Below are positions 15,139 to 22,852 of a stretch of 34,082 nucleotides of DNA, piece after piece. Numbering within the stretch: position 1 is the first letter of the stretch; each line of letters begins with the position of its first letter. The notes beneath the pieces were generated by a model, which saw only the letters and a list, made by a program, of their open reading frames with translations, was not told the origin of the DNA and made no database searches. This stretch comes from Bacteroidota bacterium (GTDB lineage Bacteria > Bacteroidota > Bacteroidia > Cytophagales > Cyclobacteriaceae). The stretch spans positions 1 to 34,082 of the forward strand of contig VGMU01000026.1 in the NCBI GenBank assembly GCA_016866385.1, read 5' to 3'. The position numbers and the translations under genes are program-made.

Positions 15139-17817
15139 TTGATGTTACGATTCAAACGAATAAGTCTGCTCGCTTGCTTCTGCTTGCTTGCTGGATTTTC
15201 CATGGCCCAAACCAAGCCGTTCATCGGGCAGGTGCTGGATAGCCTCAATCGGCCCATTGCCTATGCCAATGTGGTGGCCATCAATCAAAGCACGCAGAAG
15301 ATTGCGGGATTTGGTATCTCCAACAACGAGGGTAAATTTAAGGTGACCTTGCTTGAAGGACCTTCTTACCTGATTCGCATTTCTTTTGTGGGTTACCGGC
15401 AGTATGAACAAGCACTCAACTCCTGGGATTCGGATACCCCACAGTTGGTTATCCTCAAGCAAAGTGATACCCAACTTGGATTGGTGGAAGTGGTGTCCGA
15501 AATGCCTGTCACCATGAAAGGGGATACGCTTACCTACAAAACCGATGCATTTACCACGGGTACCGAGCGTAAGCTGGAGGATGTCTTGGAAAAGCTTCCG
15601 GGATTTCAAGTTTCTGAGGATGGGGCTGTTAAAGTGCAAGGGAAGAATGTAGACAAAGTGTTGGTGGACGGCAAGCCCTTTTTTGATGGAGACACCAAAT
15701 TGGCCACCAAAAATCTGCCTGCCAATGCTGTGGATCGGGTACAGGTGTTGAAAAATTTCAATGAAATTGCTCCCATCCGTGGGATGGATACCAATGAGAC
15801 CTTGGCGCTCAATATCCAACTGAAAGATGGAAAGAAAAATATGGTTTTTGGAGATTTGTCTGCAGGAATTGGTCCTCAGAAACGGTATTTAGCCCATGCC
15901 AATACCTTTTATTACACCCCCAAACTGAACCTCAACCTCATCGGAGGTACCAACAATGTGGGAGAACAGCCCTTTACCCTGCAGGATTATTTCCGATTTT
16001 CGGGAGGCATGGGTGGACTTGCTTCTCGTGCTGGATCCCGTGTACAGGTCAATGGGGAGGATTTGGGGATTCCATTGGCCACTCGCTCCAATGCCAACTC
16101 CCTTGAAACCAACTTGGCTGCCTTCAATTTGAACTACTCTCCCTCCTCTAAGTGGAGGCATACGGGATTTGTCATCGGGTCTACCTCAACCAATGAATTG
16201 GGCAGCAGTTCCCTACGCACGTATTTGAATTCAGGGCAAAACAACAAGGAAGAACTCCTGTCTGCCTCTTCGGTAGAAAACAAGTCTGGTTTGGCCAAGT
16301 ATGCCATTACTTTCACACCCAAAGAAGAGACCTACTTAAAATATAGTTTTTTTGGAAAGCTTTCTGAGATTCAGAATGGAAACTTGCTCAATTCTAGGTT
16401 TGGAACTTTTACCCAGATCATTAACACGCGTTCCTCACGAAGTCCCTATGCCTTGCAACAAAAGTTGGAGTGGTATCGTGCGCCAAGTGAAAGACAGGTA
16501 TATAGCATGGAAATAAACTGGGAGAAGAAATTTTCAAACCCTTTCTTAGACCTTAGCTCCTCGGTCAAGCCACTGGTAGGCTTGTATGCACTTCCTAATG
16601 CAGAAACTTACCGCCTCCTTCAAAACCAGGAATTGCATACGGGTACCTTGGAAGGAGTATTCAATTACTATTACATTCTCAATCCTACCAATCACCTGAA
16701 TTGGTCCTTGGGGATGCAGCAACTCAACCAGGATTTTGTGAGTGGTCTGAATCAAGCGGGTTCGAGCCAGCGCTTTGATGCGTTTGTCAATGACAATGCC
16801 TTTGATTTCCGAGACATCTACCTCGGCATGAGTTGGAAAACCAAATGGAAGGATTGGATACTTAGTCCTTCGGCCAACCTTCACCGCTACCAATGGACTG
16901 ATGTGCAGTTGGGAGAAAAATTGGCACAAGATCGATTGTTGCTGTTGCCCGCGATGTATGCAAAGTGGAACATTACTTCCAATCGCTCCCTGACCTACCG
17001 CTGGGGTACAGAGGCCAACTTTATGGATAGCCAAAAGCTGGCTCAAGGATTGCTCTTGCAAGATTACAATGCACTGTTTCGAGGAAATCGGGCATTGGAT
17101 AATGGTATTTTCAATACCCATACACTTTCCTACACGCATTTTGACATGTTCTCCGGTTTAATGGTCTTTGGAAATGTCAACTACCAGTGGAAACGAAACG
17201 ACTTGGTGACGACGACTGACTTCATCGGAATCAACCGCTTGTTTTCAGTACTTAACGTGGAGCCTGTCAACAAGACCTTAAATGGGGATGTTCGGGTGGA
17301 CAAATCCTTCAATAAAATGAAGTTTGAGTTCGGTGGAAATTGGAATGCTTTCCAAACCAATTTGTTTTTGGATGACCAACTCACCCAGAATCAGCAGTTT
17401 TCCCAGACTTACGACACCAAATTGACCAGTACCTTCTTTAAGGTCTTGGAAGCCAAGATTGGCTATTCCTTCACGGCAAACCAATACGTCTCAGGAAGAA
17501 TAGATAATACCTTTACCACACATAGTCCCAAATTAGAAATAGACTTGGATCTGCTGAAAGGAGTAAAGCTACTTGCAGATTATACCTATTCTGCTTACCT
17601 GAATCAGGCCATGGGTACACGAAGTGATTTCGATTTCTTGAATGCATTTTTAAGTTACCAGCGGGAAAAAAGTCCTTGGGAATTGAAATTGTCGGTATGG
17701 AATATCGCCGATACCCGAGCCATTCGGAGAGATAGTTTTAGTGAGAGTGTGGTGAGTACCTATTCCTATTTGGTACAGCCTCGCTATGCCCTGCTAACCC
17801 TCAAATACGACCTCTGA
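15139..17817 (+). CDS. TonB-dependent-receptor-like outer membrane beta-barrel protein
   Basis: An 892-residue outer-membrane protein. A signal peptide (to about residue 23, SMAQ) is followed by a carboxypeptidase-regulatory-like domain (26-105, PFIGQVLDSLNRPIAYANVVA), then a plug-like domain (about 145-215, including RKLEDVLEKLPGFQVSEDG and KVLVDGKPFFDGD), then a long barrel rich in alternating aromatic strands up to the terminal LLTLKYDL. This architecture is common for receptors paired with GLPGLI proteins; the plug is short compared with SusC. The ligand is unknown and no SusD partner is present. Large opposite-strand open frames inside it are compositional shadows. A strong terminator lies 37 bases after the stop. 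Energy would come from TonB with an ExbB/ExbD channel such as that at 21047. Confidence 0.9.
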   Translation: MMLRFKRISLLACFCLLAGFSMAQTKPFIGQVLDSLNRPIAYANVVAINQSTQKIAGFGISNNEGKFKVTLLEGPSYLIRISFVGYRQYEQALNSWDSDTPQLVILKQSDTQLGLVEVVSEMPVTMKGDTLTYKTDAFTTGTERKLEDVLEKLPGFQVSEDGAVKVQGKNVDKVLVDGKPFFDGDTKLATKNLPANAVDRVQVLKNFNEIAPIRGMDTNETLALNIQLKDGKKNMVFGDLSAGIGPQKRYLAHANTFYYTPKLNLNLIGGTNNVGEQPFTLQDYFRFSGGMGGLASRAGSRVQVNGEDLGIPLATRSNANSLETNLAAFNLNYSPSSKWRHTGFVIGSTSTNELGSSSLRTYLNSGQNNKEELLSASSVENKSGLAKYAITFTPKEETYLKYSFFGKLSEIQNGNLLNSRFGTFTQIINTRSSRSPYALQQKLEWYRAPSERQVYSMEINWEKKFSNPFLDLSSSVKPLVGLYALPNAETYRLLQNQELHTGTLEGVFNYYYILNPTNHLNWSLGMQQLNQDFVSGLNQAGSSQRFDAFVNDNAFDFRDIYLGMSWKTKWKDWILSPSANLHRYQWTDVQLGEKLAQDRLLLLPAMYAKWNITSNRSLTYRWGTEANFMDSQKLAQGLLLQDYNALFRGNRALDNGIFNTHTLSYTHFDMFSGLMVFGNVNYQWKRNDLVTTTDFIGINRLFSVLNVEPVNKTLNGDVRVDKSFNKMKFEFGGNWNAFQTNLFLDDQLTQNQQFSQTYDTKLTSTFFKVLEAKIGYSFTANQYVSGRIDNTFTTHSPKLEIDLDLLKGVKLLADYTYSAYLNQAMGTRSDFDFLNAFLSYQREKSPWELKLSVWNIADTRAIRRDSFSESVVSTYSYLVQPRYALLTLKYDL

Positions 17818-17853
17818 TTTAAGTCCTCCCAATTTTAAGCATGAATAAAACAT

Positions 17854-17886
17854 AAAAAAAGCTCCCAAGGTTACTTGGGAGCTTTT
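17854..17886. terminator. bidirectional terminator between convergent barrel and YceI genes
   Basis: GCTCCCAAG (17861-17869) and CTTGGGAGC (17874-17882) form a perfect 9-base stem with a four-base loop. Seven A lie before it and four T after it, so it can serve both the rightward barrel gene and the leftward YceI gene. Confidence 0.9.
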
Positions 17887-17908
17887 GCATGGGGAAACCA
17901 TCTAAATT

Positions 17909-18493
17909 TTAGATGGTAGCGACCAGTTTCACATCCAACTTCACCTCGTCGTAGATCATTTTGTCTGCAAGGTCTTCGAAGTAGCTACCTGAGCGGTATT
18001 TGATATCAAACTTGGTGCGGTCAAAGGTAATTTTTCCGCTTGCTGTTAATTTTTTTCCAGCTACCGTAACGGTGGCCGGAAAAGAAATCTTTTGAGTAAT
18101 TCCTTTGATGGTCAGGTTGCCGGTGATGGTGTAATCTTTCCGGTTACTGGTCTTTGCCTCGGTAATGGTAAAGGTGGAACTATTGAATTTTGCAACAGAG
18201 AAAAAGTCATCCGACTTCAAGTGTCCAGTCAAGTTTCCTTTGGATTTGGCATCGGTGAGATCCTCTACCGTCAGGTTTACCATATCCATCTCAAAAGAGC
18301 CTCCAGTGATTTTTCCTCCCGAATAATCCAAGTTTGCATTTTTGAGCGGAACATATCCCCAATGCGTCCCGGTCACCTTGGAGGCTTCCCAACGCACTTG
18401 ACTTTCAGGGATGTTGACAGATGCTGGCGCCGAAACATGAGCTGCCATAAAAACGGTACTAAGTCCTAAGACTAGAGCAGTTAGTAATTTCAT
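17909..18493 (-). CDS. YceI-family protein, exported form
   Basis: Read from the ATG at 18491-18493 this is 194 residues with a Sec signal peptide (MKLLTALVLGLSTVFMAAHVSA), so periplasmic. The YceI core follows: PESQVRWEASKVTGTHWGYV, LTGHLKSDDFFSVAKFNSSTF, NLTIKGITQKISFPATV and DRTKFDIKYRSGSYF. It differs from the cytosolic paralogue at 511 in length and detail, notably in lacking the TWSAV-type ending. The ligand is probably a lipid or isoprenoid by family analogy, which is not shown for this protein. An upstream ATG at 18574 would put 27 polar residues ahead of the signal peptide and is unlikely. It stands alone, leftward, facing the terminator at 17854. Confidence 0.9.
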   Translation of the reverse strand: MKLLTALVLGLSTVFMAAHVSAPASVNIPESQVRWEASKVTGTHWGYVPLKNANLDYSGGKITGGSFEMDMVNLTVEDLTDAKSKGNLTGHLKSDDFFSVAKFNSSTFTITEAKTSNRKDYTITGNLTIKGITQKISFPATVTVAGKKLTASGKITFDRTKFDIKYRSGSYFEDLADKMIYDEVKLDVKLVATI

Positions 18494-18678
18494 GAGAGGA
18501 ATGAGTTGTTGTTGTGAATAAAAGGTTGGAATAAGTTTGTTTTCAAACTTTGAAATAAACGGGGAATTGAACAAAGAGTTTTACATGAATAGAAAAAAAT
18601 ATTGGTAGAATAGATTCCTTCCATAGAAATTAAAAATCATTTTGCGTTCTTTTCCTAAATTTTCAAAAAATACATCCC

Positions 18679-20040
18679 ATGAAAAATATCATCTGGATCC
18701 TTTTCTTTTTTCCTGTGCTGGCTTTTGCGCAAGGGCATGAAGCCAAATTGAAAACGATTTACACGACCGAACTTACCGATGGACATACCTATGAAAATCT
18801 CAAAACCCTGTGTAAAGAAATAGGAAATCGACTAGCCGGGTCTCCCGGTGCTGCTGCTGCCGTAGAATGGACCAAACAAGTGATGGAGCGCTATGGCTTC
18901 GATACGGTGTACCTTCAGCCAGTCACGGTGCCGCATTGGGAGCGAGGAGGAAAGGATATAGCTAGAATTATTGACTCTAAAACCCATGGAACAGTGGACT
19001 TGTCTGCCTTGGCTTTGGGAAATACGCAAGGCACTGGGCCTGGAGGATTGCTAGGGCAGGTGATTGAGGTTAAGGGCTTGGCTGAGTTGCAGGCTTTAGG
19101 GAGTCAAGTAAAAGGGAAAATCGTGTTTTTCAATGGTCCCATGGATCCAAGTAAAATCGATGCTTTTGAGGCGTATTCAGGTGCTGTGGGCCAACGTAGT
19201 TCTGGAGCTGCTACGGCAGCAAAATGGGGAGCCATTGCGACGGTGGTGCGTTCGATGAGCAATAGGGTGGATGATTTTCCTCATACTGGAAACCAGCGCT
19301 ATGCTCCAGAGTATGCTGCTATTCCCGCATTGGCCATCAGCACCCAAGATGCAAACCTTCTCAGCAAGCTACTTGCTCAGCAACCCGATCTAAGTGTTTA
19401 CCTAGAGTCTCACGGAGAAATGAAAACAGAAAAATTATCTTATAATGTGATTGGGGAGCTCTGGGGATCAGAGTACCCAGAGGAAATCATCGCTGTCGGT
19501 GGCCATTTAGATTCTTGGGACGTGGGGGAAGGTGCTCACGACGATGGAGCAGGATGCATGCAGGCCATAGAAGTATTGAGGTTGTACACGCACTTGGGTT
19601 GGAAATCTAAGCGAACCCTCAGAGCAGTCATGTGGATGAATGAGGAAAACGGACTTCGTGGAGGACAGGAATATGCTCGTTTGGCCAAGGAAAATGGAGA
19701 AAAACACATTGCAGCGATTGAGTCTGATTCTGGAGGATTTTTACCCATAGGCTTTTCCTCCACGGGCACAGATGCGCAGCGTAGTAAACTTTCTTCTTGG
19801 GCTGATTTATTGCGGCCCTACCAACTGTGGAACCTGCAAAAGCCAGGTGGAGGAGCCGATATTGGCCCCCTTAGGGATCAGGGTACCTTTTTGATCGGAC
19901 TATTGCCAGATTCTCAGAAGTATTTTATTTACCACCACACCGAAGCAGATGTGTTTGAAGCCGTAGACCAAAGAGAACTGGAATTGGGTGCGGCAGCTAT
20001 GGCTGCTTTGGTTTACCTAATCGATCAGGAAGGGATATGA
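18679..20040 (+). CDS. exported M28-family zinc peptidase (carboxypeptidase Q-like)
   Basis: A 453-residue peptidase with a Sec signal peptide (MKNIIWILFFFPVLAFAQG). The N-terminal part contains GNRLAGSPGAAAAVEW near residues 51-66. A PA-type insertion lies at about 115-245. The catalytic core then gives the zinc ligands in GGHLDSWDVGEGAHDDGAG (from about residue 274), the general base and ligand pair in MNEENGLRGG (near 321), ESDSGG (near 352) and the C-terminal YHHTEADVFEAVD (His about 429). The whole order matches plasma glutamate carboxypeptidase-type M28 enzymes, which remove amino acids from peptides outside the cytoplasm. It is a single-gene unit with a strong terminator 25 bases after the stop. 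Confidence 0.94.
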   Translation: MKNIIWILFFFPVLAFAQGHEAKLKTIYTTELTDGHTYENLKTLCKEIGNRLAGSPGAAAAVEWTKQVMERYGFDTVYLQPVTVPHWERGGKDIARIIDSKTHGTVDLSALALGNTQGTGPGGLLGQVIEVKGLAELQALGSQVKGKIVFFNGPMDPSKIDAFEAYSGAVGQRSSGAATAAKWGAIATVVRSMSNRVDDFPHTGNQRYAPEYAAIPALAISTQDANLLSKLLAQQPDLSVYLESHGEMKTEKLSYNVIGELWGSEYPEEIIAVGGHLDSWDVGEGAHDDGAGCMQAIEVLRLYTHLGWKSKRTLRAVMWMNEENGLRGGQEYARLAKENGEKHIAAIESDSGGFLPIGFSSTGTDAQRSKLSSWADLLRPYQLWNLQKPGGGADIGPLRDQGTFLIGLLPDSQKYFIYHHTEADVFEAVDQRELELGAAAMAALVYLIDQEGI

Positions 20041-20065
20041 TAATATCATCATTTGGAAAAGTAAT

Positions 20066-20097
20066 AAGGGATTTCGTTTATGAAATCCCTTTTTTTG
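20066..20097 (+). terminator. strong terminator after the M28 peptidase
   Basis: AAGGGATTTC (20066-20075) pairs with GAAATCCCTT (20082-20091), loop of six bases, then T continues to 20096. Confidence 0.9.
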
Positions 20098-20174
20098 TCA
20101 GGCTTATTATTGATTTTAGTCAATAAGGAGGTTCAAAATTGTGGGTACTATTGGAAAAATAGACCCTATTTCCG

Positions 20175-20630
20175 ATGAACACACCTAGATTTTCCAAAGC
20201 TTTACTGCTTCAGGCGTGTATGCGTAAGCAAGACCAACTCATTTCAGATTTTGAGCATGAAATTTCCCATCTCCAAGAGGCCATTACCCAGACTGAGGAT
20301 ACTCCTAGCCAGGAAGAAGAAAGAGCTTCTTCTCAAAACGAATTACTGGTTCGGCTGGAGCACGAAGTTCATTTTTTAAAAAATGAACGAATAATTTTGG
20401 AACTATTGGAAGTAGAAAAAATATGTGATCGTGTAGAATTGGGAGCTGTAGTGGTCACCGACCAACAGGTATTTTTTATTTCTACCTCTGTAGATGTGGT
20501 AAGTATCGAAGGATTGACATTTTTTGGGATTTCGACCAAAGCACCCATCTATGCGGTAATGAAGGATAAGCACGCTCTGGATACCTTTGACTATGCAGGT
20601 GTGAAGTACCGCATATTGGAACTATATTGA
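20175..20630 (+). CDS. GreA/GreB-like small protein (coiled coil plus Gre C-terminal-like domain)
   Basis: A 151-residue protein without signal peptide. Residues about 14-39 and 52-82 look like the two helices of an antiparallel coiled coil, joined by an acidic turn (TEDTPSQEEE, about 41-50). Residues about 90-151 resemble the FKBP-like C-terminal domain of Gre factors: RVELGAVVVTDQQVFFIS, then a SIEGLTFFGISTKAPIYAVM core and a short end. Similar Bacteroidota proteins of 140-160 residues exist, sometimes labelled 3-oxoacyl-ACP synthase by mistake. True GreA puts acidic residues at the coiled-coil tip into the RNA polymerase channel to stimulate transcript cleavage. Whether this tip can do so is open. 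The assignment rests on weak similarity. Confidence 0.6.
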   Translation: MNTPRFSKALLLQACMRKQDQLISDFEHEISHLQEAITQTEDTPSQEEERASSQNELLVRLEHEVHFLKNERIILELLEVEKICDRVELGAVVVTDQQVFFISTSVDVVSIEGLTFFGISTKAPIYAVMKDKHALDTFDYAGVKYRILELY

Positions 20631-20673
20631 AGCGCACCCAAGCAGCTTGTCGCAAGTTCAGATGTGTTATCGA

Positions 20674-20758
20674 AGGGCCTTGGAAATATTTTTTCTCTTC
20701 CTATTTATTTAAAATCCTGAGCCACAAGGAAGGAAAAAAATAGGACTTCCAAGGGCCT
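20674..20758. repeat. imperfect inverted repeat with about 28-base arms
   Basis: AGGGCCTTGGAA starting at 20674 faces TTCCAAGGGCCT ending at 20758 (11 of 12 positions pair). Inside, a T-run ending CTCTTCC (to 20701) faces GGAAGGAAAAAAATA (from 20728). The central loop is 26 bases. No T run follows, so a terminator is not clear; a structured RNA or a decayed mobile repeat are alternatives. Confidence 0.4.
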
Positions 20759-20781
20759 GAATTTCCTAGAAGTAAAAAATC

Positions 20782-20815
20782 CTAATTACCTGATAATTGA
20801 TTATCAGGTAATTAG
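20782..20815. promoter_or_regulatory. perfect 16-base inverted repeat, possible operator
   Basis: CTAATTACCTGATAAT (20782-20797) and ATTATCAGGTAATTAG (20800-20815) are exact reverse complements around TG. The inner TGATAAT/ATTATCA arms resemble Fur-family half-sites but with a two-base instead of a one-base centre. It lies about 140 bases upstream of the proposed exbB promoter. Read leftward it is followed by GATTTTTTACT, so a leftward terminator is the alternative, although no leftward gene is there. Confidence 0.5.
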
Positions 20816-20955
20816 AGAAAATCAAAATAAATTTTTGTAAGAGGGTAAAATTTTTAAAAGGTTAGGATAGAAAAAATTTATTTTTCCATTCATGTAAAAA
20901 TTGGCTTTAAACCATCATAAACGAAAGATTCTTCAAAAAAAGTTAAAAGGCCCTC

Positions 20956-20987
20956 TTGTTTTTTGAAATTAAAATATGATATCTTTA
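20956..20987 (+). promoter_or_regulatory. Bacteroidota-type promoter for the exbB operon
   Basis: TTG at 20956-20958 and TATCTTTA at 20980-20987 are 21 bases apart and match the TTG / TAnnTTTG pattern with one mismatch. Transcription would begin about 50 bases before the exbB ATG at 21047. Confidence 0.5.
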
Positions 20988-21046
20988 AAACTCGATTTAA
21001 TCTGGAAACCATTTAACCTTAATCAAAGTCAATTAAAAAACACATT

Positions 21047-21829
21047 ATGAGAAAGTTAATCGCTTTGTTCATGCTTGCAGGTATCCTTTTCGTTCCTGCG
21101 TTCGCTAACGCTCAAAATGCTCCTGCAAAAGATGCAGCAGCGACAGAAGAATCTCCTACCGCTGTTGACGACGAGATCGTCGCTGAGGAGCAGAGCTTCC
21201 ACCAAGTGATCAAGGAGAAATTTATTGAAGGTGATCCTTTGTACATGACTCCTGTATTGCTTTGCTTAATCATTGGCCTTGCCATCGCGTTAGAAAGAAT
21301 TATTACCCTCAACCTAGCCACTACCAATACCAAAAAATTGTTGGCTAAAGTGGAAGAAGCTCTTGCCTCTGGTGGGGTTGAAGCTGCTAAAGAAGTCACT
21401 AGAGACACCAAAGGCCCAGTGGCTTCCATCTTCACTCAAGGCTTGATGCGCTATGCAGAGGGCATTGACATGGTGGAAAAATCTATCGTTTCTTACGGTT
21501 CTGTAGAAATGGGTCGTTTGGAGAAGGGATTGATTTGGATCTCCTTATTTATCGCTCTTGCTCCAATGCTTGGATTCTTCGGTACGGTAGTCGGTATGAT
21601 TTTTGCCTTCGATACCATCGAAGCTGCTGGAGATATCTCTCCATCCATTGTGGCAGGGGGTATTAAAATCGCCCTTTTGACCACTGTAGCAGGTTTGATC
21701 GCTGCGATGATTCTTCAATTGTTCTATAACTACTTGGTGTCTAAAATCGACTCTTTGGTAAACGACATGGAAGACGCTTCTATTACTTTGGTGGATATTT
21801 TGGTGAAGCACAAATTGACTGGAAAGTAA
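21047..21829 (+). CDS. exbB: MotA/TolQ/ExbB-family proton channel protein
   Basis: A 260-residue inner-membrane protein. The first 23 residues (MRKLIALFMLAGILFVPAFA) look like a signal or extra membrane segment. They are followed by an acidic periplasmic stretch and three membrane helices: YMTPVLLCLIIGLAIALERI (about 65-85), LIWISLFIALAPMLGFFGTVVGMIFAF (about 162-190) and the helix near IKIALLTTVAGLIAAMILQLF (about 207-227). The GTVVGMI run is the family signature. With ExbD it forms the proton-driven motor that energises TonB-dependent outer-membrane transport. The extended N-terminus is frequent in Bacteroidota ExbB. It heads the operon with the genes at 21885, 22216 and 22853. The long upstream region suggests regulated expression. 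Confidence 0.93.
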   Translation: MRKLIALFMLAGILFVPAFANAQNAPAKDAAATEESPTAVDDEIVAEEQSFHQVIKEKFIEGDPLYMTPVLLCLIIGLAIALERIITLNLATTNTKKLLAKVEEALASGGVEAAKEVTRDTKGPVASIFTQGLMRYAEGIDMVEKSIVSYGSVEMGRLEKGLIWISLFIALAPMLGFFGTVVGMIFAFDTIEAAGDISPSIVAGGIKIALLTTVAGLIAAMILQLFYNYLVSKIDSLVNDMEDASITLVDILVKHKLTGK

Positions 21830-21884
21830 ATTTTTGGTTTTTCCTTTGCGCAATCCAAACCTTAACATTTAAACCACTGATACT

Positions 21885-22214
21885 ATGGATGTTTACGATA
21901 TTATGCTGTACGGTACTTACGTATTAGCAATTGTGGGCACGGTACTTTCTATTTTATTGCCATTGATTAAATCTTTGGATAATCCCAAGGGTTTGATGAA
22001 GTCTGGACTTGGAATAGTTGCACTTGCTGTACTTTTCTTCATTTGCTTTGCTCTATCTGATAGCGAAGTATTACCTAAGTTTGAAGGGGAACCTTTTAAC
22101 CTAACATCAGGAATGTCTCAACTAATTGGTGGCATGTTGATTATGACATATGTTTTGTCTATTATCACTGTGCTTTCAATTATTATTACAGAACTTACTA
22201 AAGCCGCAAAATAA
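21885..22214 (+). CDS. small three-helix membrane protein between ExbB and ExbD
   Basis: A 109-residue protein of no named family that I recognise. It has three hydrophobic segments, about residues 4-28 (YDIMLYGTYVLAIVGTVLSI), 43-62 (GLGIVALAVLFFICFALS) and 80-104 (QLIGGMLIMTYVLSIITVLS), with a short DSEVLPKFEGEPFN loop between the second and third. It is 55 bases after exbB; the next ExbD starts one base after its stop. Its fixed place between ExbB and ExbD suggests an accessory subunit of the motor. I recall similar small proteins in the same place in other Bacteroidota, but their function is not established to my knowledge. Confidence 0.85.
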   Translation: MDVYDIMLYGTYVLAIVGTVLSILLPLIKSLDNPKGLMKSGLGIVALAVLFFICFALSDSEVLPKFEGEPFNLTSGMSQLIGGMLIMTYVLSIITVLSIIITELTKAAK

Positions 22215-22215
22215 A

Positions 22216-22851
22216 ATGGCAAGAAGTAAAAATAGAATGAGTAATGAGATCAATGCAGGATCAATGGCTGACATCGCCTTCCTGTTGTTGATCTTCTTCC
22301 TCGTGACCACCACCATTGCTTCGGACAAAGGGATTCTAAATTTCCTTCCACCCAAGCAAGATCCAAACGTGCCTCCACCTGACATCCAAAAGAATGAAAG
22401 AAATATCTTTAATGTCTTGATTAATGCAAACAACGATTTGCTAGTGGAGGGAGAATATAGGAGAAAAGCTGATGGTCTTGATGAGGAGTTTAAAGCTTTC
22501 ATTTTGAACTTTGGTGCTCCTGATGAGGAGGCTGCTGCCTTGTTCAATTCCCTCCCAGCGGAATTAAAAGCAGAGGCTCAAAAGAGATCCAATTCCTCTG
22601 ACCATCCTGGGGAAGCTGTCATTTCCATCAAGACCAATAGAGGTACCAGTTATGCCGTATTCCTTGAGGTATTCGATTTGGCCAAGAAAGCCTATTTCGA
22701 TATTTATGCTAAAAGAGTTGGATTAACTGCAGACGAGTATCGTGCCTTAACTGGTGATGATGAAGCTTCAAAAGCACTTCAAGATAAAGGTAAAGAAGGG
22801 ATTCCTATGGCGATCTCTATTGCAGAACCTGATAAGATAGGAGGAAATTGA
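22216..22851 (+). CDS. exbD: ExbD/TolR-family biopolymer transporter, long form
   Basis: From the ATG at 22216 this has 211 residues, well above the roughly 140 of Escherichia coli ExbD. A short cytoplasmic tail (MARSKNRMSNEINAGS) leads into one membrane helix, MADIAFLLLIFFLVTTTIAS, whose Asp is the proton-carrying residue of the family. The periplasmic part carries extra sequence of about 60 residues (KADGLDEEFKAFILNFGAPD to NSSDHPGE) before the conserved AVISIKTNRGTSYAVFLEVFDLAKKAY, and a C-terminal extension. The frame stays open 22 codons upstream into the previous gene, but that stretch is its overlap and not a plausible start. It is followed one base later by a second ExbD. Confidence 0.92.
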   Translation: MARSKNRMSNEINAGSMADIAFLLLIFFLVTTTIASDKGILNFLPPKQDPNVPPPDIQKNERNIFNVLINANNDLLVEGEYRRKADGLDEEFKAFILNFGAPDEEAAALFNSLPAELKAEAQKRSNSSDHPGEAVISIKTNRGTSYAVFLEVFDLAKKAYFDIYAKRVGLTADEYRALTGDDEASKALQDKGKEGIPMAISIAEPDKIGGN

Positions 22852-22852
22852 T

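Larger units (their letters stand above)
20631..21046. other. 416-base gene-free stretch upstream of exbB
   Basis: I found no convincing reading frame here. From left to right it holds an imperfect long inverted repeat (20674-20758), a perfect 34-base palindrome (20782-20815), a very AT-rich segment, and a promoter-like pair before exbB (20956-20987). Confidence 0.7.

Noticed and set aside
15145-15819. Leftward open frame of 224 codons, and another of 197 codons at 16546-17139
   Set aside because: Both are antisense to the outer-membrane barrel gene, and their His/Ile/Gln-rich sequences show no family features. They are reading-frame shadows.
18494-18574. Upstream extension of the exported YceI gene
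   Set aside because: The extra 27 residues are polar and would bury the signal peptide that starts at the ATG at 18493.
22150-22215. Extension of the long ExbD into the preceding membrane-protein gene
   Set aside because: The 22 extra residues are an out-of-frame reading of the previous gene; the ATG at 22216 matches the normal ExbD cytoplasmic tail.
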